From Tychonema litorale BBK16 (GTDB lineage Bacteria; Cyanobacteriota; Cyanobacteriia; Cyanobacteriales; Microcoleaceae): a stretch of DNA of 26,658 bases. Shown one piece after another: positions 7,331 to 14,992 of this stretch (position 1 is the stretch's first letter; every line of letters starts with the position of its first letter). The stretch is from the NCBI RefSeq assembly GCF_021648855.1, contig NZ_JAKJHX010000077.1, positions 1-26,658 on the forward strand, given 5' to 3'. The translations under genes were made by a program, and so were the position numbers. The notes under the pieces are model-generated. The model was not told the origin of the DNA, made no database searches, and was given only the letters and a program-made list of their open reading frames with translations.

Positions 7331-7370
7331 TTTCTCTTTCTCTGCGCTCTCTGCGCCCTCTGTGGTTAAA
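7331..7370 (-). repeat. Dispersed repeat ACCACAGAG..GCGCAGAG, copy 1
   Basis: The minus strand reads ACCACAGAGGGCGCAGAGAG followed by CGCAGAGAAAGAG. A copy in the opposite orientation lies at 8871-8907, so the pair flanks the sugar kinase gene as an inverted repeat. Confidence 0.8.
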
Positions 7371-7398
7371 TAACTCTTAATGAATTTTTCTTTAGCAA

Positions 7399-7462
7399 GT
7401 AGGGTGCGTCGCTATCTATAATCTGCAAGTTATATCAAAAATTTCGCAGCGACGCACCCTAC
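7399..7462. repeat. Hairpin repeat GTAGGGTGCGTCGCT
   Basis: The 15-base arms GTAGGGTGCGTCGCT (7399-7413) and AGCGACGCACCCTAC (7448-7462) are perfectly complementary across a 34-base loop. It resembles the small palindromic intergenic repeats of cyanobacteria and lies just upstream of the sugar kinase gene. Confidence 0.85.
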
Positions 7463-7494
7463 GGATTAACTGTGATTAAATCATTCTTAATATA

Positions 7495-8826
7495 ATGAAT
7501 TTTTACTTAGGGATAGATTTTGGTACGACGGGAGTGCGATCGACCGCGATCGACTCTAATGGTAATATACATAGTGAAAGCGAATATAATTTTGGTCCCG
7601 ACGAATCAGCATCAGAATTGTCATTGCGCTGGGAGAATGCGCTGTGGGCGGTAATCGAGCAAATTCCCTTGGCAATTCGCAGTCAAGTAAGGTCGATCGC
7701 GATCGATGGCACTTCATCCACTGTTATGCTGTGTGATACCAAAGGCATACCAGTATCTGAACCAATTTTATACAACGATGGGCGCGGTGTGGCGGTACTC
7801 GATCGACTGCGGGCGATCGCACCTGCCAATCACACTGTATTAAACGCTACATCAAGTCTGGCAAAACTACTGTGGTGGTTAGAGTTCGAGAATACGGAGG
7901 ACGCGGGGAGGGCGGACACAGCCCCAAGATTTTTCCTGCATCAAGCGGATTGGTTGTCCTTTTTGCTACACGGAAAATTGGGGGTTAGCGATTATCACAA
8001 TGCTCTGAAATTGGGTTACGATGTTGCCAATTTGTGTTATCCCAATTGGCTGACAGAAGGAATTGCGGGTGTTTCTAAATCTTCGATCGCACCAATACTA
8101 CCGCAAGTTGTGGCACCGGGAATCGCGATCGGGCCAGTGACAGCAGAAATATGCGATCGATTTGGCTTTTCCCGCGACTGTATTGTTTGTGGGGGTACTA
8201 CCGATAGCATTGCAGCATTTTTAGCTAGCGGTGTCAATTCTCCGGGGGAAGCAGTAACTTCTCTCGGTTCTACTTTAGTCATCAAACTATTAAGTTATAC
8301 CCGTGTAGATGATGCCAGATATGGAATTTACAGTCATCGTTTCACCTCCCCTTTACAAGGGGGGGCTGGGGGGGGGTTGTGGTTAGTCGGAGGCGCTTCT
8401 AATACCGGAGGTGCTGTGCTTAGACACTTTTTTACTGACACTGAATTAGATAATTATAGCAGACAAATTGATCCAGAGCAAGAGAGTTTGCTGGATTATT
8501 ATCCATTATTAAAAAAAGGCGATCGTTTTCCCAATAACAACCCAAATTTGCTCCCTAGACTTGAACCTCGTCCTGCTAATCCTGTGGAATTTTTGCACGG
8601 TTTGCTGGAAAGTATAGCGCGGATTGAAGCGCGGGGATATGAATTATTGCAAGAGTTGGGTGCCACTCCTTTAACAAAGGTTTATACTGCTGGTGGTGGG
8701 GCAAAAAATCTGGTTTGGAGTGGGATCAGAGAGCGTTATTTAAAAGTTCCTGTGGTGACTTCGGTTCATACTGCTGCTTCTTACGGAAGTGCATTATTGG
8801 CTATGGATAATGTTAACCAATTTTAG
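7495..8826 (+). CDS. FGGY family sugar kinase, D-ribulose kinase type
   Basis: 443 residues. The ASKHA/FGGY fold shows GIDFGTTGVRS at residues 6-16 (D8 in the phosphate loop), AIDGTSSTVM near 69-78, CGGTTDSIAAF with D237 as the probable catalytic base, and AGGGAKN near 400 in the C-terminal nucleotide site. It resembles the cyanobacterial/plant SePSK and AtXK-1 proteins, reported as D-ribulose kinases, more than glycerol or xylulose kinases; this is from memory. Residues 284-294 (TSPLQGGAGGG) are encoded by an in-frame copy of a G/C-rich palindromic repeat. A second odd Ala/Asp-rich stretch lies near residues 133-145. The Shine-Dalgarno is weak. Confidence 0.88.
   Translation: MNFYLGIDFGTTGVRSTAIDSNGNIHSESEYNFGPDESASELSLRWENALWAVIEQIPLAIRSQVRSIAIDGTSSTVMLCDTKGIPVSEPILYNDGRGVAVLDRLRAIAPANHTVLNATSSLAKLLWWLEFENTEDAGRADTAPRFFLHQADWLSFLLHGKLGVSDYHNALKLGYDVANLCYPNWLTEGIAGVSKSSIAPILPQVVAPGIAIGPVTAEICDRFGFSRDCIVCGGTTDSIAAFLASGVNSPGEAVTSLGSTLVIKLLSYTRVDDARYGIYSHRFTSPLQGGAGGGLWLVGGASNTGGAVLRHFFTDTELDNYSRQIDPEQESLLDYYPLLKKGDRFPNNNPNLLPRLEPRPANPVEFLHGLLESIARIEARGYELLQELGATPLTKVYTAGGGAKNLVWSGIRERYLKVPVVTSVHTAASYGSALLAMDNVNQF
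8344..8376. repeat. Palindromic G/C repeat inserted in frame in the sugar kinase gene
   Basis: CCTCCCCTTTACAAGGGGGG continues with GCTGGGGGGGGG. The CCCCTTTACAAGGGG core is near-palindromic and matches a well-known intergenic repeat of filamentous cyanobacteria. Here it keeps the reading frame and adds about 11 residues. Confidence 0.8.
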
Positions 8827-8870
8827 ATTGGATGTTTGTTATTTGTTTAAGAGTTTTTTATGGATTATTT

Positions 8871-8907
8871 TACCACAGAGAGCGCAGAGAGCGCAGAGGA
8901 AGAGAAG
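8871..8907 (+). repeat. Dispersed repeat ACCACAGAG..GCGCAGAG, copy 2
   Basis: Reads TACCACAGAGAGCGCAGAGA followed by GCGCAGAGGAAGAG. It is the inverted partner of the copy at 7331-7370, on the other side of the kinase gene. Confidence 0.8.
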
Positions 8908-8944
8908 AGAGAGATGATATTATCGCATTTATCAAATAGACAAA

Positions 8945-9024
8945 GTAGGTTGGGTAGAGCGATAGCGAAACCCAACTCTTTATTTTAAATGAAGAGTTGG
9001 GTTTCGTTACTCAACCCAACCTAC
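8945..9024. repeat. 80-bp hairpin repeat (MITE-like or terminator)
   Basis: The outer arms GTAGGTTGGGT and ACCCAACCTAC and the inner arms GAAACCCAACTCTT and AAGAGTTGGGTTTC pair almost fully around an A/T loop. It lies between convergent genes and may act as a terminator for both. A shorter relative lies at 16287-16314. Confidence 0.8.
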
Positions 9025-9058
9025 ATATTTGGGGATTCATATCAAATCCGTTAGCATT

Positions 9059-10126
9059 CTATCTATAAATTTTCTCAATACTCCGATCGCACTTAAGTTC
9101 AATTGCCAAATCCACTTTAGCACCACCAGCAACCATAGACTTAATAAATAACTCTGGATGCAGGGCTTTCCAGAAATATTCCACAAACCGATTAATTTCC
9201 AACTCAGTCATTCCCGACTTCCCCCTCGCCATCATTTCCTGTTCCGCTTGATTGCGCCAAACTTGAGACATCCGATAATCTTGGGGATACAAAACTATCA
9301 ATCCATCGAGGCGATGCCACAGTGGCACATAATCCCATAGTTTAGCATTCATATCACGGGCAAATTGTCGATCGCCCTCTGTGCAAATTGGAAACGGCGA
9401 ACCTGCCAAAAACTCATTCAACTGTAGCTCATCCACAGGCTCCACACCCACAAACCAGCCTTCAAACAGTACAATATCCACATCAGCAACACTATCTGGC
9501 AGATCTCGATCTCCTGCACCCCCCCAAGCAGACTTATCAAATCTGGGAATTTTGATATTTTTAACTGATGTGAATTCTCCTGTTTTGCTAGCACGCAATT
9601 CGTCCAAAACAGAAATGCCCAATTCAATATCGTGAGTTCCAGGTGGCCCCCGCCAAATTAACCGTGGGTCTTGTCTTTGTAATTCTAGGCGATCGGCATA
9701 ACTCAGGTAAAGGTCATCCAAAGAAAGACTGATCGTAGAATACCCCAATTTCGCCAAAATCAGCCGTAAAACCTCAGATAAAGTGGTTTTTCCCGTTCCT
9801 TGCCCTCCTAAAATCCCTTGAACTAAAGGACGTTTTAAACTTTGTGTTTCAGACGACAATTTCATTGCCAACGGTAACCAAAGATTCCACAAAATTTCCA
9901 GAAAATTAGTTGACTTTATGGGGAAAGTATGTAATATATTGAGAATAGAAAAGAATAAGTCGGTTTTGCGGTGAACAACCTCCGCCACATTCGCGGGAGT
10001 AACGCCAAAAGCAGGCGATCGCAAATCATCAGCCAGTTCCCAAAGGGCTAACTGCTCGAAATCGCGATCGGTTGGGCAATTTCCAGCTTTCCACCCTTCT
10101 AAAATTTCCACAGGCATTAAAGTCAT
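9059..10126 (-). CDS. glyK: D-glycerate 3-kinase, plant/cyanobacterial type
   Basis: 355 residues of the P-loop kinase family related to uridine kinase/pantothenate kinase. It phosphorylates D-glycerate to 3-phosphoglycerate, the last step of photorespiratory carbon recovery. Walker A is GGQGTGKT at residues 107-114. SLSLDDLYL follows near residue 134, then RGPPGTHD near 160 and DIVLFEGWFVG near 218, all typical of the plant GLYK type rather than the bacterial GlxK type. The N-terminal 100 residues are a helical region shared by cyanobacterial members. An alternative start at 10117 would shorten it by three residues. No photorespiratory partner lies next to it. Confidence 0.93.
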   Translation of the reverse strand: MTLMPVEILEGWKAGNCPTDRDFEQLALWELADDLRSPAFGVTPANVAEVVHRKTDLFFSILNILHTFPIKSTNFLEILWNLWLPLAMKLSSETQSLKRPLVQGILGGQGTGKTTLSEVLRLILAKLGYSTISLSLDDLYLSYADRLELQRQDPRLIWRGPPGTHDIELGISVLDELRASKTGEFTSVKNIKIPRFDKSAWGGAGDRDLPDSVADVDIVLFEGWFVGVEPVDELQLNEFLAGSPFPICTEGDRQFARDMNAKLWDYVPLWHRLDGLIVLYPQDYRMSQVWRNQAEQEMMARGKSGMTELEINRFVEYFWKALHPELFIKSMVAGGAKVDLAIELKCDRSIEKIYR

Positions 10127-10232
10127 AGTGGCCTATTCCCCAAACTCACAGCTTTCAAGTCAAAAATTATATACCAATCTTCTCAGCAATTAGGATATTT
10201 CTAATTCCTGGAAGGAGCAATATTATTCTGTT

Positions 10233-10258
10233 GTTCTTCTTCCTTCTTCCTTCTTCCT
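10233..10258 (+). repeat. Heptamer tandem repeat TTCCTTC, about 3 units
   Basis: TTCCTTC units in the space between the glycerate kinase and ycf20 genes; same unit as at 3174. A further TTCTTCC piece follows near 10280. Confidence 0.8.
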
Positions 10259-10290
10259 GAAGCGTTCCCTGAGTTGGGCCTTCTTCCTTT

Positions 10291-10623
10291 TCAAGAACCC
10301 AACTTGAAAGCTTCCACAAATAAATTGTAAGTCACACCAATTTTTAGAGCATTGAGCATATCCACCCACAAAGAACGCACCACAGGCTGATTGCCACCAT
10401 AAACCACTCGGTTAACCAATTCAGTCAAAAACACCAACAAAGCTGCCGCGACAATATCCCAATTAGCAGATTGTCCCGCAATTGTAGAAATAGCTGTTCC
10501 CAGAAAAGTGCCGAACAACAGACTAATGACCAACAGCGAAATCCGTCGCCAAGGATTGCTCACCCAGCGTCCGAATTGCTCACCCAGAACATCAATAAAT
10601 CTGTTTATTCGGGTATTCTGCAT
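10291..10623 (-). CDS. ycf20: Ycf20-like protein (DUF565)
   Basis: 110 residues with two membrane segments (about 28-48 and 55-75). It has the conserved features of the family: RFIDVLGEQFGRWVSNPWRR at the N-terminus, then LTELVNRVVYGG, and a C-terminal LNALKIGVTYNLFVEAFKLG. Ycf20 is a chloroplast-genome conserved frame; the plant homologue has been linked to non-photochemical quenching, though the molecular function is unclear. The ATG at 10623 is preferred to an in-frame TTG at 10629. It is divergent from the exported protein at 10672 with only 48 bases between, so the two promoters must overlap. Confidence 0.88.
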   Translation of the reverse strand: MQNTRINRFIDVLGEQFGRWVSNPWRRISLLVISLLFGTFLGTAISTIAGQSANWDIVAAALLVFLTELVNRVVYGGNQPVVRSLWVDMLNALKIGVTYNLFVEAFKLGS

Positions 10624-10671
10624 AAACAATAGTAATTAGTATTTGTTACCTATTTTTAAATCATAAAATAT

Positions 10672-11235
10672 ATGAAAATTAAAATTTACCCGATCGCGAT
10701 CGGATTGTCCATCGCCCTGATGGCCGCAGTCTTCTCAAGACGAGTGGAAATCACCATCTCGAACAATTCAAATCTACCAAACAACCTGCCACGGACAGCC
10801 ACCGTGATCCCCCCAGCCACTACGGCCGCCCCAAACAAAGTCATTCCAGTCAAATCCAAACCAACACCAATCCCCGTAGAACCAGAAGAGCTCAATAATG
10901 CCTCATCAATACCCACAAATGTCGAAGCCACAGGGGTTTTGCGCGTCAGCAACCGCAGCGAACATCCGGTGCGAGTAGCCCTCTTAGCCAAGAGAGAAAC
11001 CGAAAAATCCTACAGCAAACCTGCACACTGGGACTTTGCACCCGGAGAAGGTAGTGGCAAAGGACTCATGCTGTCGCTTCCTCAAACCAAGCTAAAAGTC
11101 AAACAGGGAGACATTCTAGTTGTTTTCGCCCAAGATGGATCTCGGCGCTACTGGGGGCCCTACGTTGCTGGGGAAACAGCCTCCCCTGCTTGGAACAACA
11201 AAACCGGAGAATGGCAATTAATTTTGTCACCGTGA
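10672..11235 (+). CDS. Hypothetical exported or membrane-anchored protein
   Basis: 187 residues. An N-terminal hydrophobic segment (about residues 5-22, without an obvious cleavage site) acts as signal or anchor. A Pro/Thr/Asn-rich linker (about 33-85) leads to a C-terminal domain with VLRVSNRSEHPVRVALLAKR, WDFAPGEGSGKGLMLSLP and RRYWGPYV, predicted as beta-rich. The domain looks conserved among cyanobacteria but I cannot name it. It converges on pcrA across a pair of inverted palindromic repeats. Confidence 0.75.
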   Translation: MKIKIYPIAIGLSIALMAAVFSRRVEITISNNSNLPNNLPRTATVIPPATTAAPNKVIPVKSKPTPIPVEPEELNNASSIPTNVEATGVLRVSNRSEHPVRVALLAKRETEKSYSKPAHWDFAPGEGSGKGLMLSLPQTKLKVKQGDILVVFAQDGSRRYWGPYVAGETASPAWNNKTGEWQLILSP

Positions 11236-11259
11236 AATTCTCCCACTGTCGAATCATCA

Positions 11260-11322
11260 GGACACGGCACTGCCGTTTCCCTACAGTTAATCCGGGTAGG
11301 GAAACGGCACTGCCGTATCCTC
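11260..11322. repeat. Inverted pair of ACGGCACTGCCGT palindromes
   Basis: GGACACGGCACTGCCGTTTCC plus CTAC (11260-11284) and GTAGGGAAACGGCACTGCCG plus TATCC (11297-11322) form an inverted repeat about 63 bases long between convergent genes. The two copies can also fold singly. It may serve as terminator for both genes. Confidence 0.8.
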
Positions 11323-11336
11323 CGTTGCTTGATAAA

Positions 11337-13706
11337 CTACTCCAATCGCTGTAATTTAGCATTCCTGGGATCGATAATTTTTCGACCCAAACCAGAAAAC
11401 TTAATAGCCAAATTAACCTTTTCTCCCTCACCCAGAACATGAGTAATTTCCCCCAATCCAAAAGCAGGATGAACAACTCTATCCCCCGCTTTCCAATCGA
11501 TCAATTGTAGATTTTGACCTTGTTGAGAACGCCGGGAATTCGATACTAAACTATTAGTTTTCCCGTGGGAAGCAGCAGTTTTGCCAGCCTTAGTTTTCTT
11601 AGCACTTCCAGCGATAAACTCTGGCGGCAATTCCCCTAAAAATAGGGAAGGAGTACAGTGTTCGCGGAAACCTCCCCACAAACGGCGTTCGCGGGTATGA
11701 GTCAAAAATAGCAATTCGCGAGCGCGAGTGATCCCAACATAACACAAACGCCGTTCTTCTTCAATGGCTCTGGGGTCATCCAAACTGCGAAAGTTGGGAA
11801 ATAAACCCTGTTCCATGCCGACTAGAAATACTACGGGAAATTCCAACCCTTTAGCAGAGTGCAGCGTCATTAGCGACACGCGGGAATCTCCTTCTTGCAA
11901 GTCATCTAAATCCGATGATAAAGATGCTTTTGACAAAAATCCGGTGAGAGTCGCTTCTTCATTTTGTTCTTCAAATTGTAGCACGGCATTGTACAATTCT
12001 CGGACGTTTTCGATGCGATTTTCAGCTTCCTCGGTTCCTTGATTTTTTAAGTCATCAATATAACCTGATTCTTCGATAATCCCTAGGACAATTTGGGAAG
12101 CTGGTAGGGTTTCAACTTGCGATTGCCAACGAGCAATCATTTCAGCAAACTTAATCATAGCTTTTGCCGATCGCCCTGCGATGGTATTCACATCAGACTC
12201 ATTCTTGAGGATTTCCCACAGCGGAATACCCAATTGAGTTGCAGCGTCTTCGATTTTCCCAAATGTAGTATCGCCGATGCCACGACGGGGAGTATTGATG
12301 ATGCGTTTGAGGCTCACGCTGTCGTCGGGATTGGCAAGGGTTCGCAGGTATGCTAGGATGTCCTTGATTTCTTTGCGATCGTAAAATTTCAACCCACCAA
12401 CAATATTGTAGGGAATATCTAAACGCATTAATGCTTCTTCAAAGGAGCGAGATTGAGCATTGGTGCGGTAGAGAATCGCAAAATTACTCCCCTCTTCAAA
12501 TTCCGAATTCTGTCGCTTCAAGGTTTGAATTTGACCAGCCACAAATTCTGCTTCATCTATTTCATTGTCAGCCCGCCAAATCGTAATCGGAGCTCCGGGA
12601 TCGCGAGTGGCACGCAGAACTTTATCGATGCGTTCGGTATTGTTTTGAATTAAGTGGTTTGCGACTTCCAGGATGTTTGAGCGCGATCGATAATTCTCTT
12701 CTAATTTTACCATAGTCTGGGTTTTCTCGTCAGACAAACCATCCCCGAAATCTTCTTGAAATTCCAGCAATATGGTATAATCTGCCATGCGAAAACTGTA
12801 GATTGATTGATCGACATCACCGACTATAAAAATAGAGCGATTTTGCCACTTATCAAAGTCTTTCGGGTCTGCATTATTTGTCACCAAGAGCCGAATCAAA
12901 TCAGATTGAGTGCGATTGGTATCTTGGTATTCATCAACTAAAATATGACAAAACTTTTTATGCCAATAATTTAATACTTGCTCATTTTGGCGTAAAAGTT
13001 GCACCGGAACTAGGATTAAATCATCAAAATCTAAAGCATTGTTTGCGGCTAAAGCGTCTTGGTAGCGAGTATAGACATCGGCAATTACGCGACCTCTATA
13101 ATCCGGTTCTGCTAACAGGTATTCTTGGGGCGACCAACCTTTATTTTTAGCATTGCTGATGACGTATCTCACCTTTTTGGGCTCAAATTTCTTGTCATCA
13201 AGGTTGAGAGTTTTGGTGACAATTTGTTTGACCAGACTTTGAGCATCCGACTCGTCGAAAATTGAAAAATTGCGTTTCCACTGTCTGCCTTTTTCGTCTT
13301 GATATTTCTCAATGTCGTAGCGGAGAATTCGACCGCAGAGAGAGTGGAAAGTTCCCATCCAAATGTGTTTGGTAGTGTTACGATAAATTTGCGATCGCAA
13401 TTTCGTTTGGACATCCGGTGCTAACTCTTCCAAAGGTTTGCCATATTCTGCTTCAGCTTGTTGAGTCGCCAGCAATTTCTCAATTCTTTCTTTCATTTCT
13501 CTGGCGGCTTTATTGGTAAATGTCACCGCCAGAATATTTTCGGGATCAACTCGATTGGTACGAATTAAGTTAGCAACTCGGTAAGTTAGAGCTCGTGTTT
13601 TGCCGGAACCGGCCCCGGCAACTACTAACAGTGGCCCGTTATAGTGTACGACTGCTTGGCGTTGAGATGGATTGAGTGTGCTGAGAAAGTCGGTAGTTTG
13701 AGTCAT
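11337..13706 (-). CDS. pcrA: ATP-dependent DNA helicase PcrA/UvrD
   Basis: 789 residues, superfamily 1A 3'-5' helicase acting in nucleotide excision repair, replication fork processing and removal of recombinase filaments. The Q motif LNPSQRQAV is at residues 11-19, Walker A AGAGSGKT at 30-37, motif Ia VTFTNKAAREMKER follows, motif II is VDEYQDTN (about 265), motif III GDVDQSIYSFRMAD, motif IV EENYRSR, motif V SLMTLHSAKGLEFP and motif VI CYVGITRARE. The C-terminal GDRVVHPAFGLGEI block is the Tudor-like domain that in PcrA contacts RNA polymerase. The length and all motifs are intact. A GAAGGAA heptamer tract lies just upstream of the ATG, with no Shine-Dalgarno in between. Confidence 0.96.
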   Translation of the reverse strand: MTQTTDFLSTLNPSQRQAVVHYNGPLLVVAGAGSGKTRALTYRVANLIRTNRVDPENILAVTFTNKAAREMKERIEKLLATQQAEAEYGKPLEELAPDVQTKLRSQIYRNTTKHIWMGTFHSLCGRILRYDIEKYQDEKGRQWKRNFSIFDESDAQSLVKQIVTKTLNLDDKKFEPKKVRYVISNAKNKGWSPQEYLLAEPDYRGRVIADVYTRYQDALAANNALDFDDLILVPVQLLRQNEQVLNYWHKKFCHILVDEYQDTNRTQSDLIRLLVTNNADPKDFDKWQNRSIFIVGDVDQSIYSFRMADYTILLEFQEDFGDGLSDEKTQTMVKLEENYRSRSNILEVANHLIQNNTERIDKVLRATRDPGAPITIWRADNEIDEAEFVAGQIQTLKRQNSEFEEGSNFAILYRTNAQSRSFEEALMRLDIPYNIVGGLKFYDRKEIKDILAYLRTLANPDDSVSLKRIINTPRRGIGDTTFGKIEDAATQLGIPLWEILKNESDVNTIAGRSAKAMIKFAEMIARWQSQVETLPASQIVLGIIEESGYIDDLKNQGTEEAENRIENVRELYNAVLQFEEQNEEATLTGFLSKASLSSDLDDLQEGDSRVSLMTLHSAKGLEFPVVFLVGMEQGLFPNFRSLDDPRAIEEERRLCYVGITRARELLFLTHTRERRLWGGFREHCTPSLFLGELPPEFIAGSAKKTKAGKTAASHGKTNSLVSNSRRSQQGQNLQLIDWKAGDRVVHPAFGLGEITHVLGEGEKVNLAIKFSGLGRKIIDPRNAKLQRLE

Positions 13707-13712
13707 AATGTA

Positions 13713-13740
13713 GAAGGAAGAAGGAAGAAGGAAGAAGGAA
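13713..13740 (+). repeat. Heptamer tandem repeat GAAGGAA x4
   Basis: Four GAAGGAA units begin 7 bases upstream of the pcrA start codon. The unit is the complement of the TTCCTTC tracts elsewhere in the window. Confidence 0.9.
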
Positions 13741-13882
13741 AATACACCTACAGTAATAGTTTCAGTAATTCAGAATATCTTATTCATTGGTTAATACTGG
13801 CTCAATAAATAGCATAATTCTCTTTTTTTAGTTTTTTAGAAAGTTGCTTTAACAATTGCATACATTAACTGTTTTTAGATAA

Positions 13883-13933
13883 ATGCCCAATGCCCAATGC
13901 CCAATTACCAATGCCCAATGCCCAATTACCCAT
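13883..13933 (+). repeat. Heptamer tandem repeat CCCAATG/CCCAATT
   Basis: Alternating CCCAATG and CCCAATT (or ACCAATG) units in the gene-free stretch of about 325 bases between pcrA and the SIMPL gene. The rest of that stretch is A/T-rich with no gene seen. Confidence 0.85.
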
Positions 13934-14016
13934 TAATTTAAGTTGCTAAAAATGTAACCGTCGGGATATCTAAAAATTTCCATTGCAACATAAGATTATA
14001 CCATCTATTGTATATG

Positions 14017-14021
14017 AGGAG
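14017..14021 (+). promoter_or_regulatory. Ribosome binding site deciding the SIMPL-protein start
   Basis: AGGAG stands 10 bases before the ATG at 14032 and lies inside the longer frame that opens upstream, which argues against starts at 14008 (TTG) or 14014 (ATG). Confidence 0.65.
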
Positions 14022-14031
14022 AATCAAGTTT

Positions 14032-14772
14032 ATGAATCCAATTGTCCGATCGCGCGATCGCCTTAATTTCCGCAGTCTGCTAACAGCTTTATGTTTAACC
14101 TTAACTCTCGTTAGTTTCACCGGATTGAGTCCGGCGCAGGCCGGGGAACAGCGGCTCAGAACGCTGACAGTTACTGGGCGCGGGATAGAAGCAATTCCCA
14201 CAACCCAGACTCAAGTGCGTTTGGGTGTTGAGGCGCAGGGGAAAACGGCGGCCAAGGTACAGCAGGAAGTGGCAAGGCGATCGTCTGCTGTGGTAGAGTT
14301 ACTGCGATCGCGCCAAGTCGAAAAACTCGAAACTGCCGGCATCACCCTCAATCCCATTTATAACTACGAAAGCAAGCCGTCACCGCAGATCACAGGCTAT
14401 ACGGCTACAAATACTGTCACTTTTCGCATTAATACTCAATCTGGCGGGACTTTGCTCGACGATGCGGTGAATGCCGGGGCCACACGCATTGATGGTGTGA
14501 GTTTTGTGGCGGCCGAAAGTGCGATCGAATCTGCTCGAAAACAAGCCCTCAAAACAGCAACCCAAGACGCTCAATCGCAAGCTGATGCGGTCTTGAGCGC
14601 CCTAAATCTCAAGCGGGGAGAAATTTTGAGTATTCAAGTCAATGGTGCTTCTGCGCCGCCTCCTGTGTACCGCCAAGCTGCTGCTCGTGCTACTTTTGCC
14701 GATGCTACAACGCCCGTGGTGGGAGGGGAACAACAGATTGAAGCATCGGTGACTTTGCAAATTAGTTATTGA
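14032..14772 (+). CDS. SIMPL domain protein (DUF541), secreted
   Basis: 246 residues. The signal peptide has a basic start, a hydrophobic core LLTALCLTLTLVSFTG (about residues 15-30) and the likely cleavage site SPAQA-GE near 36-37. The mature part is a SIMPL/BP26-OMP28 domain: TVTGRGIEAIPTTQTQVRLG near its start, then ITLNPIYNY, GYTATNTVTFRI and ALKTATQDAQSQADAV. Family members are periplasmic or outer-membrane-associated and oligomerise into channel-like rings; their function is poorly known. An AGGAG site 10 bases upstream fixes the start. It is followed 220 bases later by the SLH protein, which also acts at the cell envelope. Confidence 0.88.
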   Translation: MNPIVRSRDRLNFRSLLTALCLTLTLVSFTGLSPAQAGEQRLRTLTVTGRGIEAIPTTQTQVRLGVEAQGKTAAKVQQEVARRSSAVVELLRSRQVEKLETAGITLNPIYNYESKPSPQITGYTATNTVTFRINTQSGGTLLDDAVNAGATRIDGVSFVAAESAIESARKQALKTATQDAQSQADAVLSALNLKRGEILSIQVNGASAPPPVYRQAAARATFADATTPVVGGEQQIEASVTLQISY

Positions 14773-14992
14773 TTGCGGACGGCATTCTCATTGAACGTAA
14801 AATGCGAGATATGTTATATTTTCGACTTCTTAAGTAATAAGTGTAACATTGTTCCCGATAAAGTGTTCACTAAACGCGCTAACTCAGGAACCAGAGATGG
14901 TAAAATTCTATCTTGCTATCTTGTTGTCTGAATAACACGACCTTTTGATATTTGAGAAAGGTTGAATTAAATTAAGGGGAAAATCAAAAAAC

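Noticed and set aside
14773..14992. Riboswitch or regulatory RNA upstream of the SLH gene
   Set aside because: No known riboswitch pattern or strong hairpin was recognised in this 220-base space.
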